64,000 nucleotides of DNA from Chrysoporthe austroafricana. Lineage: Eukaryota > Ascomycota > Sordariomycetes > Diaporthales > Cryphonectriaceae. The notes below the pieces were generated by a model, which saw only the letters and a program-made list of their open reading frames with translations, was not told where the DNA came from and did no database searches. Location: assembly GCA_001051155.2 (NCBI GenBank), contig JYIP02000012.1, positions 434,001 to 498,000 of the forward strand, in the 5' to 3' direction. This document shows positions 13,450 to 24,605 of this stretch, in pieces. Position 1 is the first letter of the stretch. Each line of letters begins with the position of its first letter. The translations under genes and the position numbers were made by a program.

Positions 13450-14673
13450 TGCGGGCTTCGCCCTGTCGAATCCAGACAGGCAGCGCAAGGATCAAAAGTA
13501 TCTGTCTGAAGGGAAAGAAGTTTAAGAAGAAGAAGAATAATAATAACAACAAGAAGAAGAAGAAAGGGGAGAAAAGAACGGTGGCTCTCGCGAGCAGCTG
13601 TTTGGTAGGCTTCACCGGCGCGACGAAGGAGGGGTGCCTGGTTGAAGCAGAGGCATCGCAATGTTCCCGAGGGAGGGTCGTCGTAACAGGAGAGGGAAGA
13701 ATGGGATCCAGGTACTACTAATGATGGCTAGCACATGATGGCTATCACGGCGTCTGTGTTTCAGGACGCCAGAGCGGTTCGTTCAGTTCGCAGGACGAGA
13801 AGAAGGAGTGCGTGTGTGGTGGCGGGTTGTTGGTTGGTCGGTCGCTGGAAGGATGGAAGGGCCGGGGCGGCCATCGCTGGGACCCTGGAATCTGTGTCAC
13901 TGCGTCTGCTTGCCTGCATGGGCATGGGGGCGTCCCGTCATCGCCACCGTCGCCGTCACCGTTCAGGTCCCGGTGACCCGCCGCCCGGGTGTGGCAGCTG
14001 CGGAGGCGCATGTACGCAGTACCTCGCGCCCTACCACACAGGCACTTCGCTCCTGGACCCAGGAAGTGGTCCCTGGGGGGCCCCTGGGGGCCGCCCTAGA
14101 GCCCGAAGGAGGAGGCACTAACATGGATGGGCTGTCTCTTGTATGCGGGTGTGTTAGTGCTGGGCAGATCCCATGACCGCCTGTGGCGATAACCCCGTAC
14201 AGCAGGAAGATGGGCTGCTGAGTACCTACAGTGGCTGCAGGGCCACAGGGGAGGTGCAGTGTGGGCAGCCACCCCCTGACCACCACATGCAGCCCAGGAT
14301 CAGGGCCCGCTCGGCAGACAAGAACCAACCCCTCGGTGCACGAGACCCGGCCTGGGCCCCATACACAGCACGTCGTGCTGCAGCAGCGCGCATCCCCCGA
14401 CGACATGTGCCATGGTGCATAGTAAGTAGGCACGTAGGCTGCTGGGCAGACATCCACAGGGGCTGCGCGGGACCACCAGTCTGGGTCCAGGCGCGGCCAA
14501 CGTGGTTCGCGACGACGGGCTGATTCGAGACTCCCTCGATTCACTCCTGCAGGACGGACGCTCAGCTGGCAGGCAAACAAGCTTAAACAGGGTGCCGAGA
14601 TTAAAGAGCATGGGTATCTTATCGAGCACATCGCATCTGACTGCCTTCTGAGCTCCACCGCCGTCAAGAGACC
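13450..14673. other. Promoter of the Vps62-like gene and intergenic region
   Basis: Contains an A/G-rich tract at about 13505-13570 just upstream of the Vps62-like start, then 1 kb of GC-rich sequence whose open frames (for example 13963-14667 on the minus strand) look non-coding. No RNA gene or repeat of note. Confidence 0.5.
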
Positions 14674-16156
14674 TCAGCCCGAGTCCATCGGCGTATCTCC
14701 CTCGCCCCGAACAGCAGCAGCAGCCTCACCGCCGCCGCCGCCGCCGCCGCCGCCTCCTGTCAGCTCGTCCCACGTCCTAGGCGTCGTCCTCGACAAGACG
14801 CCCGCCTCCTCCCCCTCCCCGTCACCGCTGCCGGTGCGCTCCCTGTCCGCAAAGGTCACCACCCGCCTCCTCATCCACCGGTTCCCGCCCTTCCTCTTCT
14901 TCCTCGGCCGCGCCAGCCTCTCCTCCATCAGCCGCTGCTGCCGCCGGCGGTCCCGGGCCCGCTTCTTCTGCAGCGACGCCTCCTCCGGGTCGTCCTCGCG
15001 GTCCACCCAGTCGCGGGTCGTGTCCCTCGTCATGGTCGTGGCGTCGTCCATCTCGCCCCGGCTGCGCTTGATCGCCATCAGGTTCTCCAGGAACCGCGCC
15101 TGCGGCTTGCGCCGCCCGTGCTTGTCGAAGGCGATCGGGATCTCGAGGCCCGCCTCCTTGCGCAGGCTCCTGTACCGGTCGGGCGCCGGCCGCCGGTTCT
15201 GCTGCGGGAGCACCGCCTCGCCCTCGCCCCGGTTCCTGGGCCGCAGGTCGGCGGGCACCGTGAGGATGCGGGCCGAGCACGCTGCCATCAGGTCCACCCC
15301 GCCGGGGAGGGCCCGCAGGTGCGGCAGGTCGCGCCCCGCGACCTCGTCGTGGGCGCCGAACAGGAGCTCCGTGCCGATGTTGCTCGCCCAGCTGCCCGAG
15401 AAGATGCGCCCCTTGTAGGAGATGATGGGGTTGTCCGAGTGCAGGTCGAGGATCTGGACCTCGCCCACGTTCTTAATCCGTGCCGGCCTGTCCTGCTGAT
15501 CCTTGCCTGGCACCACCGACGAGGCCCTCGACAGGGCCCTTGATGATGCTCGTGGCCGAGCTCGCTGTGCCGTGTTCCGGAGCGCGGGATCGATGGGGTT
15601 GTCGTCGATGTCGCCGCCTTCGTCGTCGTCGTCGGCGTCTCGGCCCTCGTCACCTCCCTCGGCATGATGACCCTCTCCGTTGTCTTCTTCCACATCTCCG
15701 TCCTCGTCGTTCTCGTTCTCGTTCTCCTCGTCGTCGTCCTCATCCCTGTCCTCGCCAAACAGCATGGCGTTTGTCTTCGTAGGCCGCAGCCTGGTGTTCT
15801 TGTTCGGATCGGCGTAGACGGGGTTAAACCACTGCCTGTAGCCGCCTCGGTTCTGAGCGTGGAAGGCGTCCTTGACCTTCTCAAACATGCCCGAGTGCGA
15901 CAAGTCCAGCGTCAGGTAGTATGTCTGCCGGGACGTTGTCAGCTTCTTCCTCGTGACGGCACAACCTGGGGGCCACGGCCGGGGCTGGGGCTGGGGATGG
16001 GACGTAGATCCGCACCTCCGTCTCGGTGGTCGAGTATTCGTATTCCCACTCGTTCTCGTCCTCGTCTGGTGTCGACGACTGCGCGAGCGGGAAGGTCGCG
16101 GCGCTCTCGGGCGTCGTGCCCGGCCAGCCGACCGGTGCCTTGGCTGTCCTCACCAT
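14674..16156 (-). CDS. TFIIIC small subunit with triple-barrel domain (Tfc7/tau55-like)
   Basis: Component of RNA polymerase III factor TFIIIC, needed for tRNA gene promoter recognition in the nucleus. Two exons, 16016-16156 and 14674-15924, joined over a 91-nt intron (GTGCGG donor, CGGCAG acceptor), give 463 residues. The junction restores the family signature EYSTTETE then TYYLTLDLS (residues about 39-56), the start of the TFIIIC_sub6 triple-barrel domain, which continues with VGEVQILDLHSDNPIISY and IFSGSWASNIGTELLF. Between them is a very acidic insert (residues about 105-160). The C-terminal third is basic (KKRARDRRRQQR, RPRKKRKGG) and probably holds nuclear localisation signals. A Gly10 run near the end is encoded by a CCG/GGC repeat. 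Unlike yeast Tfc7 there is no N-terminal phosphatase-like domain, which is normal in moulds. It is divergent from HIS7. Confidence 0.88.
14729..14754. repeat. GCC/GGC trinucleotide repeat in the TFIIIC subunit gene
   Basis: Nine consecutive trinucleotides code for a run of ten glycines (together with a neighbouring codon) near the C-terminus of the minus-strand TFIIIC subunit. Length polymorphism between strains is expected. Confidence 0.85.
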
Positions 16157-16675
16157 TGCCGGCGTGGCGAGGCTACCATGTCAGGACAGGATGGCAGTAG
16201 AAAGGTGTGTGGTGTGTGGTGTGTGATGTGTGATGTGTGATGTGCGCCAGGACGTGCAAGGAGGGAGCTGCTGTGCGGTTGGAAGAGAGAATGATGGCGA
16301 GGTTGCAACTTTTCTAACAGTGCTGCTCAGTATGTCTGCTGGATGGTTCACCCGCGTCCCAATGACATAATTTTAGCGCGTAGTCCCCTGTACGTCCTGC
16401 CGAGCAGCGCCCGCCACAGCGACATGGAACCCTTGGGGGGGGGGATAAAACACCCCTGTACCGCCTGCAGGCTGCCCCTCAGTGCCCCTCCACTGACGGA
16501 ACCGGGTGCGGGTGGGCTGGATATCAAATTCGATGCTGGACGAGTGACTACACCAAAACCTTCGTGCTGTTGACTCATTCATTGCTCCCACCTCACGCTC
16601 ATGATACCCTCATTTTCCTTTATTTCTTTTCTTTCCATACTCGGTTGAGAGCGTCTGAGGTATAGCACGGTCAAG
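16157..16675. promoter_or_regulatory. Divergent promoter between TFIIIC subunit gene and HIS7
   Basis: About 520 bp separate the two divergent start codons. Near the TFIIIC side lies a microsatellite of GTGTG and GATGTGT units (16201-16246). Near the HIS7 side are a perfect Gcn4/Cpc1 element (separate entry) and a pyrimidine-rich tract (16585-16640) typical of fungal transcription start regions. Confidence 0.6.
16571..16577 (+). promoter_or_regulatory. Gcn4/Cpc1 (general amino acid control) site TGACTCA
   Basis: The palindromic consensus TGACTCA sits 99 bases upstream of the HIS7 start codon. Gcn4-type bZIP factors (Cpc1/CpcA in moulds) bind this element and activate amino acid biosynthesis genes, including histidine genes, on starvation. 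The sequence match is exact; its use here is inferred from position and target. Confidence 0.75.
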
Positions 16676-18411
16676 ATGCCTACAGTCCACCTGTTAGACT
16701 ATGTCGCCGGAAACGTGAGGAGTCTGGTCAATGCCATAGAAAAGGTGGGCTATGAGGTCGCCTGGATCAAGAGGCCAGAGGAGGTCGCAGATGCAGAGGT
16801 GAGCCCGCATGCCTTCCAGGTACTATACCACCGACGTTCTGACAGCGTTCCCTTCCCTTCTAGAAACTCATACTCCCCGGCGTGGGCCACTTCGGCCACT
16901 GCCTCACCCAGCTCGCCTCCGCCGGCTTCCTGCCCGCCATCCAGGCGCACGTCGAGGCCGGCAAGCCCTTCATGGGCATCTGCGTCGGGCTTCAGGCTCT
17001 CTTCGAGGGCTCCTCCGAGGACCCGGGCTGCCCGGGCCTGGGCCTCATCCCCAGCCGCCTCGGCCGCTTCGACGACGCCGACAAGGCCGTCCCGCACATC
17101 GGCTGGAACGACGCCCTCGTCGCCGGCGGCGCCGCCCTGTACGACCTGCGCCCGGGCAGCAAGTACTACTACGTCCACAGCTACCGGTGCCCGTACGAGG
17201 CCGGCGTGCTGGAGGCGCAGGGCTGGGCCGTCGCCACCGCCGGCTACGGCGCCGAGACCTTCGTCGGCGCCGTCGCCCGGGGCAACGTGCTGGCCACGCA
17301 GTTCCACCCCGAGAAGAGCGGCGTCGCGGGCCTGCGCGTCATCCGCTCGTTCCTGACGGGCGACGGCGCCAGGACCCTCGGCCAGCCCCTGCCGCCTCCC
17401 GCCGCGTCGCTACCGGCCGCCGACGGCGCCACGGTGCCGCCCCCGCGGGGCCTCACCCGCCGCGTCATCGCCTGCCTCGACGTGCGCACCAACGACGCTG
17501 GCGACCTGGTGGTGACCAAGGGCGACCAGTACGACGTGCGCGAGAAGTCCGAGGGCCGGGGCGTGCGCAACCTGGGCAAGCCCGTCGAGATGGCGCGGCG
17601 GTACTACGAGCAGGGCGCCGACGAGGTCACCTTCCTGAACATCACCTCGTTCCGCGACCTGCCCGTCCGGGACCTGCCCATGCTCGAGGTCCTCCGCCAG
17701 GCCTCGCAGACCGTCTTCGTCCCGCTGACCATCGGCGGTGGCATCCGCGACACCGTCGACACGGACGGCACGCGGGTCTCTGCCCTCGAGATCGCGAGCA
17801 TGTACTTCCGCAGCGGGGCCGACAAGGTCAGCATCGGCAGTGACGCCGTGCTCGCTGCCGAGGACTACTACGCCGCCGGCGGGGCCCTGTCTGGCACGAC
17901 AGCCATCGAGCAGATCTCCTCCGCGTACGGCAACCAGGCGGTCGTCGTTTCCGTCGACCCGAAGCGCGTCTACGTCGCCTCCCCGGAGGCGACAGAGCAC
18001 AGCACCGTCCGGACGGCCTTCCCCGGCCCCGCCGGCGAGGAGTACATCTGGTACGCCTGCACGATCAAGGGCGGCCGCGAGACGCGCGACCTGGACGTGG
18101 TGCAACTGTGCCGCGCGGTCGAGGCCATGGGCTGCGGGGAGATCCTGCTCAACTGCATCGACCGCGACGGCACCAACAGCGGCTTCGACCTGGAGCTGAT
18201 CCGGCAGGTCAAGGGCGCCGTGAGGATCCCCGTCATCGCGAGCAGCGGCGCGGGCAACCCGGGCCACTTCCAGGAGGTCTTTGACAAGACGACGACAGAT
18301 GCCGTGCTGGGGGCGGGCATGTTCCACCGGGGCGAGTACACGGTGAGGCAGGTCAAGGAGTTCCTGGGCGCTAACGGACTGGCCGTCAGGGGCTTCGAGG
18401 GCGACTTGTGA
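16676..18411 (+). CDS. HIS7: Bifunctional imidazole glycerol phosphate synthase (glutaminase-cyclase)
   Basis: Histidine biosynthesis: converts PRFAR plus glutamine to imidazole glycerol phosphate, AICAR and glutamate, in the cytosol. Exons 16676-16798 and 16864-18411 (65-nt intron, GTGAGC to TTCTAG) give 556 residues, the normal length for the fungal HisH-HisF fusion. Residues 1-205 are the class I glutaminase: GVGHFG near 47, nucleophile Cys81 in FMGICVGLQ, and the His189/Glu191 pair in QFHPEKSG. Residues about 240-556 are the HisF barrel with [52 protein letters not shown] and VIASSGAGN. All catalytic motifs are intact. The start codon is in good context and begins [17 protein letters not shown], as in homologues. 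A Gcn4-type site upstream suggests control by amino acid starvation. Confidence 0.97.
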
Positions 18412-18899
18412 CGCGAGGTTCCCCTGCGCTCTTGTGGGTTACGGGTGGGCATGGCGGGGCACGGCTTCACGAGGTTCAGGTCATAAAATGTTGATAGACA
18501 AAAGCATAGAATTGAAGATACCGCATATGCGGGTTTTGCAACCCTGATTACTTATCTCCTAAAGCGAGATCATCTGCTTTTCAAAGCATCGCCGGATAAC
18601 GAGTTGATAGGCTGATGCTGTTGCGCTCCTGTACTCCTGATGTGCTTGAGAAAGAATCTGAGACTCTGCTTTTTGCCGTATCTTGTTCCTCCTCCCTGAA
18701 GAAGGACCGTGGAAGTTTTGGAGGCAGCCAATGCAATACCTGAATACCTGACAGAAGAATGATATAGTGCGCGCACAATCGACCCGGAGGAAGAAAAGCC
18801 AAACGCCTCACGCAGTTCCACCAAGCCCTGTCCAGAAGCCGTCAAGGCAAATGCAAAAGATTTTGGAAATCGATCTGTACAGAAACGCGCTCCCCAGTC
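18412..18899. other. Intergenic region between convergent HIS7 and antizyme genes
   Basis: No gene seen; the short minus-strand frames around 18570-18845 have no recognisable features. It should hold the 3' UTRs of HIS7 and of the antizyme gene. Confidence 0.5.
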
Positions 18900-19959
18900 C
18901 TACACTTCCATACCCATAAAGACCCACCTGCTGCTAGTGACGTCCCGGATATCCGCCCACCGATCGAGGGTCTCCAGTTCGAAGCCAGCCCATGCGAGGC
19001 CTTTGGTTAGCGACTGCCTCTCGTTGGCCTCGATGGACCGGTCGATGCAGATGACCAGGCGGGAGCAGCCGAGAGGGACCTCAGCCAGCTCGATCAGCGC
19101 GACCAGGGCCTTCTTCAGGTCGCGGCCGACCACGCCCGCGTCGAAAAATGTGAACAGGGACTTGTCGCCGGAGGATAGATCCTCGGCGACGAAGGCGAGG
19201 AAGCTAGCGCCGCCCTGGTAGTCCCAGATCTCCATCCAGGCGGTCCCCTCGATGCCGGTGCCGGTACAAGGTCCGTCGAGGCTCGCCCCTTGGGGCGGCG
19301 AGTCGTAGGGTGGCGTAAGCTGCTGCCGGACACCGGAATGGTGGTCTTCGCCGGTGTAAGAACCGAAGTAGCCAGAGTCGATCGAGGCGACACTTCTTCC
19401 CGTGTCGGACGACTGGCTGCGGTCTCGGCTCGATGATTCATGATGTTGATAAACACCCGTCAGGCCGGAGGCATGAGCGGTCGAGTTCTCCTCACCGTGG
19501 AAAACGACCTTCATGGCCTCACAAAAGAATCTCTCACATTCTTCCCTGATGCGAAGTGTTGCCCCCCCTCGTCGGCCACGAGCGTTGCCGTTGCCGTTGC
19601 CGTTAGCGTTTGTGTTGCGCTTGGGCTTCGGCCTGATGGCGAGCTCGTTGTCGGAGGTGAATGCCGCGAGGGGGGGACTGGACGGAGGGGATGGTAGTCC
19701 TGAGATAGGGACCTCAGGAATACCACTCGGCCCCTGCGTGATGGCGTCAGCGAGGGCCCTCGAGAGGGGGAGAAGGGGAGTAGGGTAGAGGAGACATTGT
19801 GGTCTTACCTGCAGCCAGGGTAGTGCAGTAGTGGAGGCCCTTCAGAGAGCCGGCGGCGTCGACGACGTAGCAACTGGCGAGCACATTGGCCTGACGGGCA
19901 ACGTCCTCGCCGTAATTACTACTGGATTGATTGGAATTTAACGTTTTCATGGGCGCCAT
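18900..19959 (-). CDS. Ornithine decarboxylase antizyme, made by programmed +1 frameshifting
   Basis: Antizyme binds ornithine decarboxylase and directs it to the proteasome without ubiquitin, and restrains polyamine uptake. ORF1: ATG at 19959 (MAPMKTLN), exon 19809-19959, 75-nt intron (GTAAGA to ACGCAG), then 19717-19733, ending TGG TAT TCC TGA (stop 19714-19716), 56 codons. ORF2 is in the +1 frame from GAG at 19715 down to 18900, 271 codons. Shifting at TCC gives a 327-residue protein. ORF2 carries the conserved antizyme domain: TAWMEIWDYQGGASFLAF, KSLFTFFDAG, CSRLVICIDRS and GFELETLDRW. High polyamine is known to promote the shift in this family, closing a feedback loop. The frame is open upstream to an ATG at 20259, but that extension is low-complexity and more likely 5' leader. 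Confidence 0.93.
19714..19722 (-). promoter_or_regulatory. Antizyme +1 ribosomal frameshift site (TAT TCC TGA)
   Basis: On the minus strand ORF1 ends TAT TCC TGA, followed by GG. TCC-TGA is the classical antizyme shift site: slow termination at UGA lets the ribosome skip one base and continue as GAG GTC CCT. The intron acceptor lies only 17 nt upstream of the TGA, so splicing sets the frame of the shift site. The downstream ORF2 is immediately open in the +1 frame. Confidence 0.9.
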
Positions 19960-22092
19960 TTCGTTTTGCCACCTTGGGGGACTGTCGTCGATGTGGGAGA
20001 AGTTTGGTTCTGGTTGAGACAGAGCTGAACGGAGCAGATGGCGCAGGTGAGGTGCAGAGGTAGACGCTGTTCTCAGGTGAGGCGGATGTTGACTTGTAGG
20101 TTGGCTGGTCGAGTGGTGTTGATCAATTGAGGAATGCTGGCGAGAAATCGTTCGAGCGGTTGAGGATGAGACAAGATGGTTGGAAGAGTGAAACGGCTGG
20201 AACGGGAACGGGAGGGCGCAGGTTGATGTGACTCGCGGTGGGTTGCAGGGTTGGACCATGAAGCGAGGAGCGGGCTAGCCACTACCGTCGTCTTCTGCGG
20301 GTCTCTGGAAATTTCGACCAAGGAGCCGTGGCAGTGCGTGGGAACCCCAGCGTGCCCAGCCAGGCGCGCTGCCCCGCAAGATGCGCTGGACTTGGTCACT
20401 TGTCAGCTGTACCATGCAAGTGTAAGTGTCACCACTACGTACTACGTTGTGGCCCCCGCCTGATCGCCCTCCTGTCCCCCTAAAACAGCACCCTGAAGCA
20501 AACGTTTCCAGGCCTGAATGGCCTGAACGGCCTGCCACTGAACCCCCACGTGGCCCAGCCTCGGCTTCGAATTGACCAGTAAACCCCGACGGCGTCCGGA
20601 AACCTCCTGGCCGCACGCCACATATGCCAGCCATCAACACCTTCTTCAACAACACTTGCATACCACCTGGCCGGGCATGCATATTCCCCAGCATGTGTGC
20701 GCTGGCAAGAATCCGCATCTGTCGTCTTCTCCACCTCCAGGACTGTATGCCTCGCGGGGGCGTCATGTTGGGTGCCTGAGCACCACCAGCTTGTGAACAG
20801 CGGGAGCGAGGCTACAGCCGTTTCCGCTCTGTGATGCTCCGCGGTGCACGAGCTGGCGAGGGCTACCTACGGCTCGCTCCACGCCCGAGCAGTGTTTTCG
20901 ATGATCTCTCTCGTATTTGTGGGCTGTCCTACAGTCAGGGGCGCTCACCGTCCGAGATCGATGGCTCGGGGTGGGGGGCCAGTCTGGTCTACGGACGTAC
21001 ACGTTGAACGAGGTGATGATCCGCAGCACAAAGAACGGCCATCTCTCTGCCGCCAGCGGGCCCATCACGTACCCCTGGATCACGAGCTTTGCAAACCTAT
21101 AACAGCCTGCTTCATCCGTTGGACACTTGCGTTGCTGTACGGCTGCTGGAGACCGGGGGACAATGCATTGGCTATAATTCCATACCAAACACCATCCAGC
21201 TGGCTGCTGTCTGCGGCCGCGACGGACATCGGGCCGGCATTTGGAACAAAGCCGTCATTGATGATCGGGGTTGTATGGGATCTATAGAGTGGCAAAGGAG
21301 CGATCAGCACTGGCGTCAATATGCCCCGATGTAGCGAGCGTCCTAAATAAAGGGCAAGACGGCTCTAAAACACGTCAGGACCATCCGCTGGATCTATGAT
21401 ATCAGCATGTCGACTGCCACGGGGGCGCGGTGGTATGTGTATCCTGGAGGAAGCAGCAGATTAGTAGAGACTCGCATATACCTGACAAATCCTCGCCTGT
21501 TCTTAATTCAGCCTTTCTCAAGGACAGCCCATTATAACACCGAGAAGACCGCGGCCTGAGGGCTAGACGCCCTGGCTGTTCGCAGATCCCTCGCACCGAT
21601 GCTCTGCTTGACCAGACGTATATATCACATCAACACAGAAGATGTCTCTAGGTAAGAGCTCCGGGCCCGGTGGAGCCGTGCCGCATCTGACCCGATATCC
21701 GGCCGGTTGACACGGGGTATTGTATTGTACGGATTACCAATCACGCCAATTTGCGTACTGCAGGTCCCTGTCGCTGTAGGGCCTTATCTTGGCTGTCGCC
21801 GGCTTTGTTGATTGGGACCAGCGGCGTACTCCGGTTCCGCCGGATCCTTTGACTTATTATTATAATAACACTACGTTTGAGGGCTTGACCAGGTGCTGCT
21901 ATTCCCATACCGTGAAATATATACATCTCTACCTCTCTTTCCCTCTTTGTAACCAACCATGCTCTCCCGTACCATTTCCGCTCGCTCTTGATCCCATCGC
22001 AATTCAACGAAGGACGCTGCACATATACGGAATACATACAGGGGTCTTCGGCACGGCAAGGACACCTATCATCCAAGGTGCCAGTTACCGCC
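19960..22092. other. Long intergenic region: antizyme leader and DHA2 transporter promoter
   Basis: The first 300 bases upstream of the antizyme start form a CA/TC-rich leader on the minus strand, open in frame but low-complexity. From 20460 to 21900 only small chance frames occur. The last 200 bases before the transporter are less GC-rich. No repeat or RNA gene recognised. Confidence 0.5.
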
Positions 22093-23945
22093 ATGGCCGA
22101 GGAATGGAGACCAAAGGCCAGCAGCCTACCGAGACCTAGCAGCCACCTGACGAACGGCTACACGCCGAGCGAAGGTTCGACAGTGGCCGCTGCCTCTGAA
22201 GACTCACCACTGCTGGGACCAAGGTCGACGTCCCCAACCCTCCGCGATGTCTCGCCCGCTGGACTCCCTCGCCGCGATGCCGGCGGCGACGATGGCGACG
22301 CGGTCCGGCCTTATGTCACCCCGGGCCAGGGCCTGTGTATCTCCGTCAGCATGTGGGTCCTCATGTTCATGCAGGCATGCAACAGTCAGTCTCCCTGCCA
22401 CCTCGGGATGGTGATGTGCTAACCTGGTGGCCGACAGTGTCCGGGATGACCATGGTCCAAGGCCATATTGCAGATGACCTCGAGGCCTACGACAGCGCGA
22501 TGTGGTTTACTTCCGCCTACCTGATTGTCATGGCCTCAAGTGCTCCCTTGGCGAGCCGGCTGGCGACCATCTTCTCTCTGGGCCATATGATCTTGGTGGC
22601 GGCGTGCCTCTTTGCAGCTGGCGCCGTCGTTACGTCTCGCGCCAACTCCTTTGCGGTCTTCATCCTCGGGAGGTGCCTGACCGGCATGGCAGGAGGCTGT
22701 GTCATGACGCTGTCTCTCATCCTGGTGCTCCAGCTCACGTCAAAGAAACGCAGGGGCTTGTTTGTCGGCATGGTCAACGCGGGATTCACGGTTGGCGTGT
22801 CTGCAGGCGCTGTAGTGTTCGGTGCACTACTGCCCGTGCTGGGCTGGCGCGAGTTGTTCCTTGTACAAGCACCAGTCTCCCTGTTGGCTGGCTTGGGTGT
22901 TTTCCTCAGCATCCCCAAGTCTACTACAGACGGCCTCTCAAAGGACAAGACTACGCTGCAGAAGCTGAAGACCATCGACTACGCCGGAGCCCTAAGTCTT
23001 ACAGCGACTATCGTGCTCTTCCTCTACGGCCTATCCGGCACGATCCAGCCCCTGCCGATGCTTCTGTCCGTCCTCACCTTGGCATTCTTCATGTTCAACG
23101 AGTACAGACTGGCGACCGACCCTCTTATTCCAGTCAGCGTCCTCCAATCCCGCGGGGTGCTGCTATCTTGTCTGGCGCAGCTGGGTTTTATGGCCGCCCG
23201 CTGGACGGTGCTCTTTTATGCTCCGATTTTCGTCCTTGCCGTCCGAGGTCTCCCACCTACGGTAGCAGGACTGGTTCTCATCCCGACGAATGTCGGTTTT
23301 GGCTTCGGTGGCGTCCTTGTCGGCTGGCTGCATGTGCGGCGCGCCGGCTCTTTCTGGCTACCGTGTCTCGTGTCTATCTTCCTATTCGGCCTGGCCCTCT
23401 TCGGCCTGTCGTTGCTGAGCAGCGCCGCATCGCCCGCTTGGCTGTACGTACTGGTTGTATTCTGCAACGGTTTCTGCACGGGCGCAGCTCTGAACTATAC
23501 GCTGGCACACGTCCTGCACGTCACAGCACCTGGGACGCATTATATCGCCACTGGCCTTCTGGCGACGTTCCGGGGCTTCGCCGGAAGCTTTGGCACTTCG
23601 ATCGGGGGCGGGATATTCACGAGGAAGCTGAGAGAACAGCTGACGATCGGATTCGAGACGCTCGACGGCACGGATCACTTGTCTCCGGATCGCTTGAGGT
23701 TCGTAGCACGGCTCGTGGGAAGCCCAAACCTCGTCTACGGTGGTGCGCTCAGTGACGCCGAAAGGGAGATCGCGATTCATGGGTATGAGGCGGCGCTGAA
23801 GGTGATGTACACGTCTTCAGTCGTGCTGATCGTGTTTGTACTTTTGCTCCAAGCCGGCACGGGGTGGAAGCAACCGGTGAACCAGGAAGATGAGGAGGAG
23901 ATACAAGAGGAGATAGCCGAGCACGATGGCCGCATGGAGGCGTAA
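22093..23945 (+). CDS. MFS drug:proton antiporter, DHA2 (14-TM) type
   Basis: Plasma membrane efflux transporter of the major facilitator superfamily; substrates of this class are drugs, fungal toxins or amino acids, and the substrate here is unknown. Exons 22093-22384 and 22438-23945 (53-nt intron, GTCAGT to CGACAG) join to 599 residues. Residues 1-75 are a hydrophilic N-terminus; membrane segments begin near GLCISVSMWVLMFMQAC. Motif A-like and motif C-like regions are visible in GRCLTGMAGGCVMTLSLIL and GFTVGVSAGAVVFGALLP, followed by LGWRELFLVQAPVSLLAGLG, characteristic of DHA2 proteins. Around 14 hydrophobic segments can be counted. The C-terminus is acidic (EDEEEIQEEI). The start at 22093 (MAEEWRPKASSL) has good context (CGCCATGG). 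Confidence 0.9.
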
Positions 23946-24605
23946 CGCCCATGACAGATAGACCTTCAAAGAACGCAATCTTCCGAAAGCATACGGCGAC
24001 GTAGCAGTTGGAACCAAACAAGGGTAGAATACATCGTACATACTAAACTTCGAGAAGTCTACCAATCTCTCACGAGGTCTGGAGGATCCTGCACCCAGCC
24101 GCGAGATCACTTGATAGCTCCAGTGCGGGACCACATCTCCCACATGCAGACCGCCCTGGTCATACATACTTTTTCCCCTTCTGCCAGCCTATTGCTGGCA
24201 GAGACCCTGTCACCTCGAGAGCGTGTGAGTGGTCCCCGCAAAAGCCCACAGCTTAAATCACGATATCCGCGCGCATTCATGTGATCCCCTTGACTTTGGC
24301 TGGCCTAGTCAGCCACCACCGCGCCATCAGTTTCAGACAGCCCCGCCCTCTGTGGCACGTTGTATCTCGTGGACGCGAATTTGTTCCATGGACGACAACT
24401 GACGTGTCAATCCCGCTCACCGGTCGCGTTTTCCAGGGATATACGTTTTTCTGTCATTTAGGTGCCTGGGAGTGCATGTCTGTTCTCCTTCGACAACGAT
24501 GTGTGCGCAGGCCTCCCTCAGACTCCGTGCTTCCTCCTGAAGCATTTCCTACATCACACGCGTGTCGGTTAATCGCGGCGAGTAAACATCACGACTATCA
24601 AAAAC
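23946..24605. other. Intergenic region
   Basis: Between the DHA2 transporter and the glyoxalase-fold gene. No gene or repeat seen; it should hold the transporter 3' UTR and the promoter of the next gene. Confidence 0.5.

Noticed and set aside
13963..14667. A 234-codon minus-strand frame between the Vps62-like and TFIIIC genes
   Set aside because: No domain, Cys/Arg-rich composition, and no homologous-looking segment.
19960..20259. N-terminal extension of antizyme from an upstream ATG
   Set aside because: The 100 extra codons are His/Ser/Pro low-complexity and unlike antizymes; a leader is more likely, though it is not excluded.
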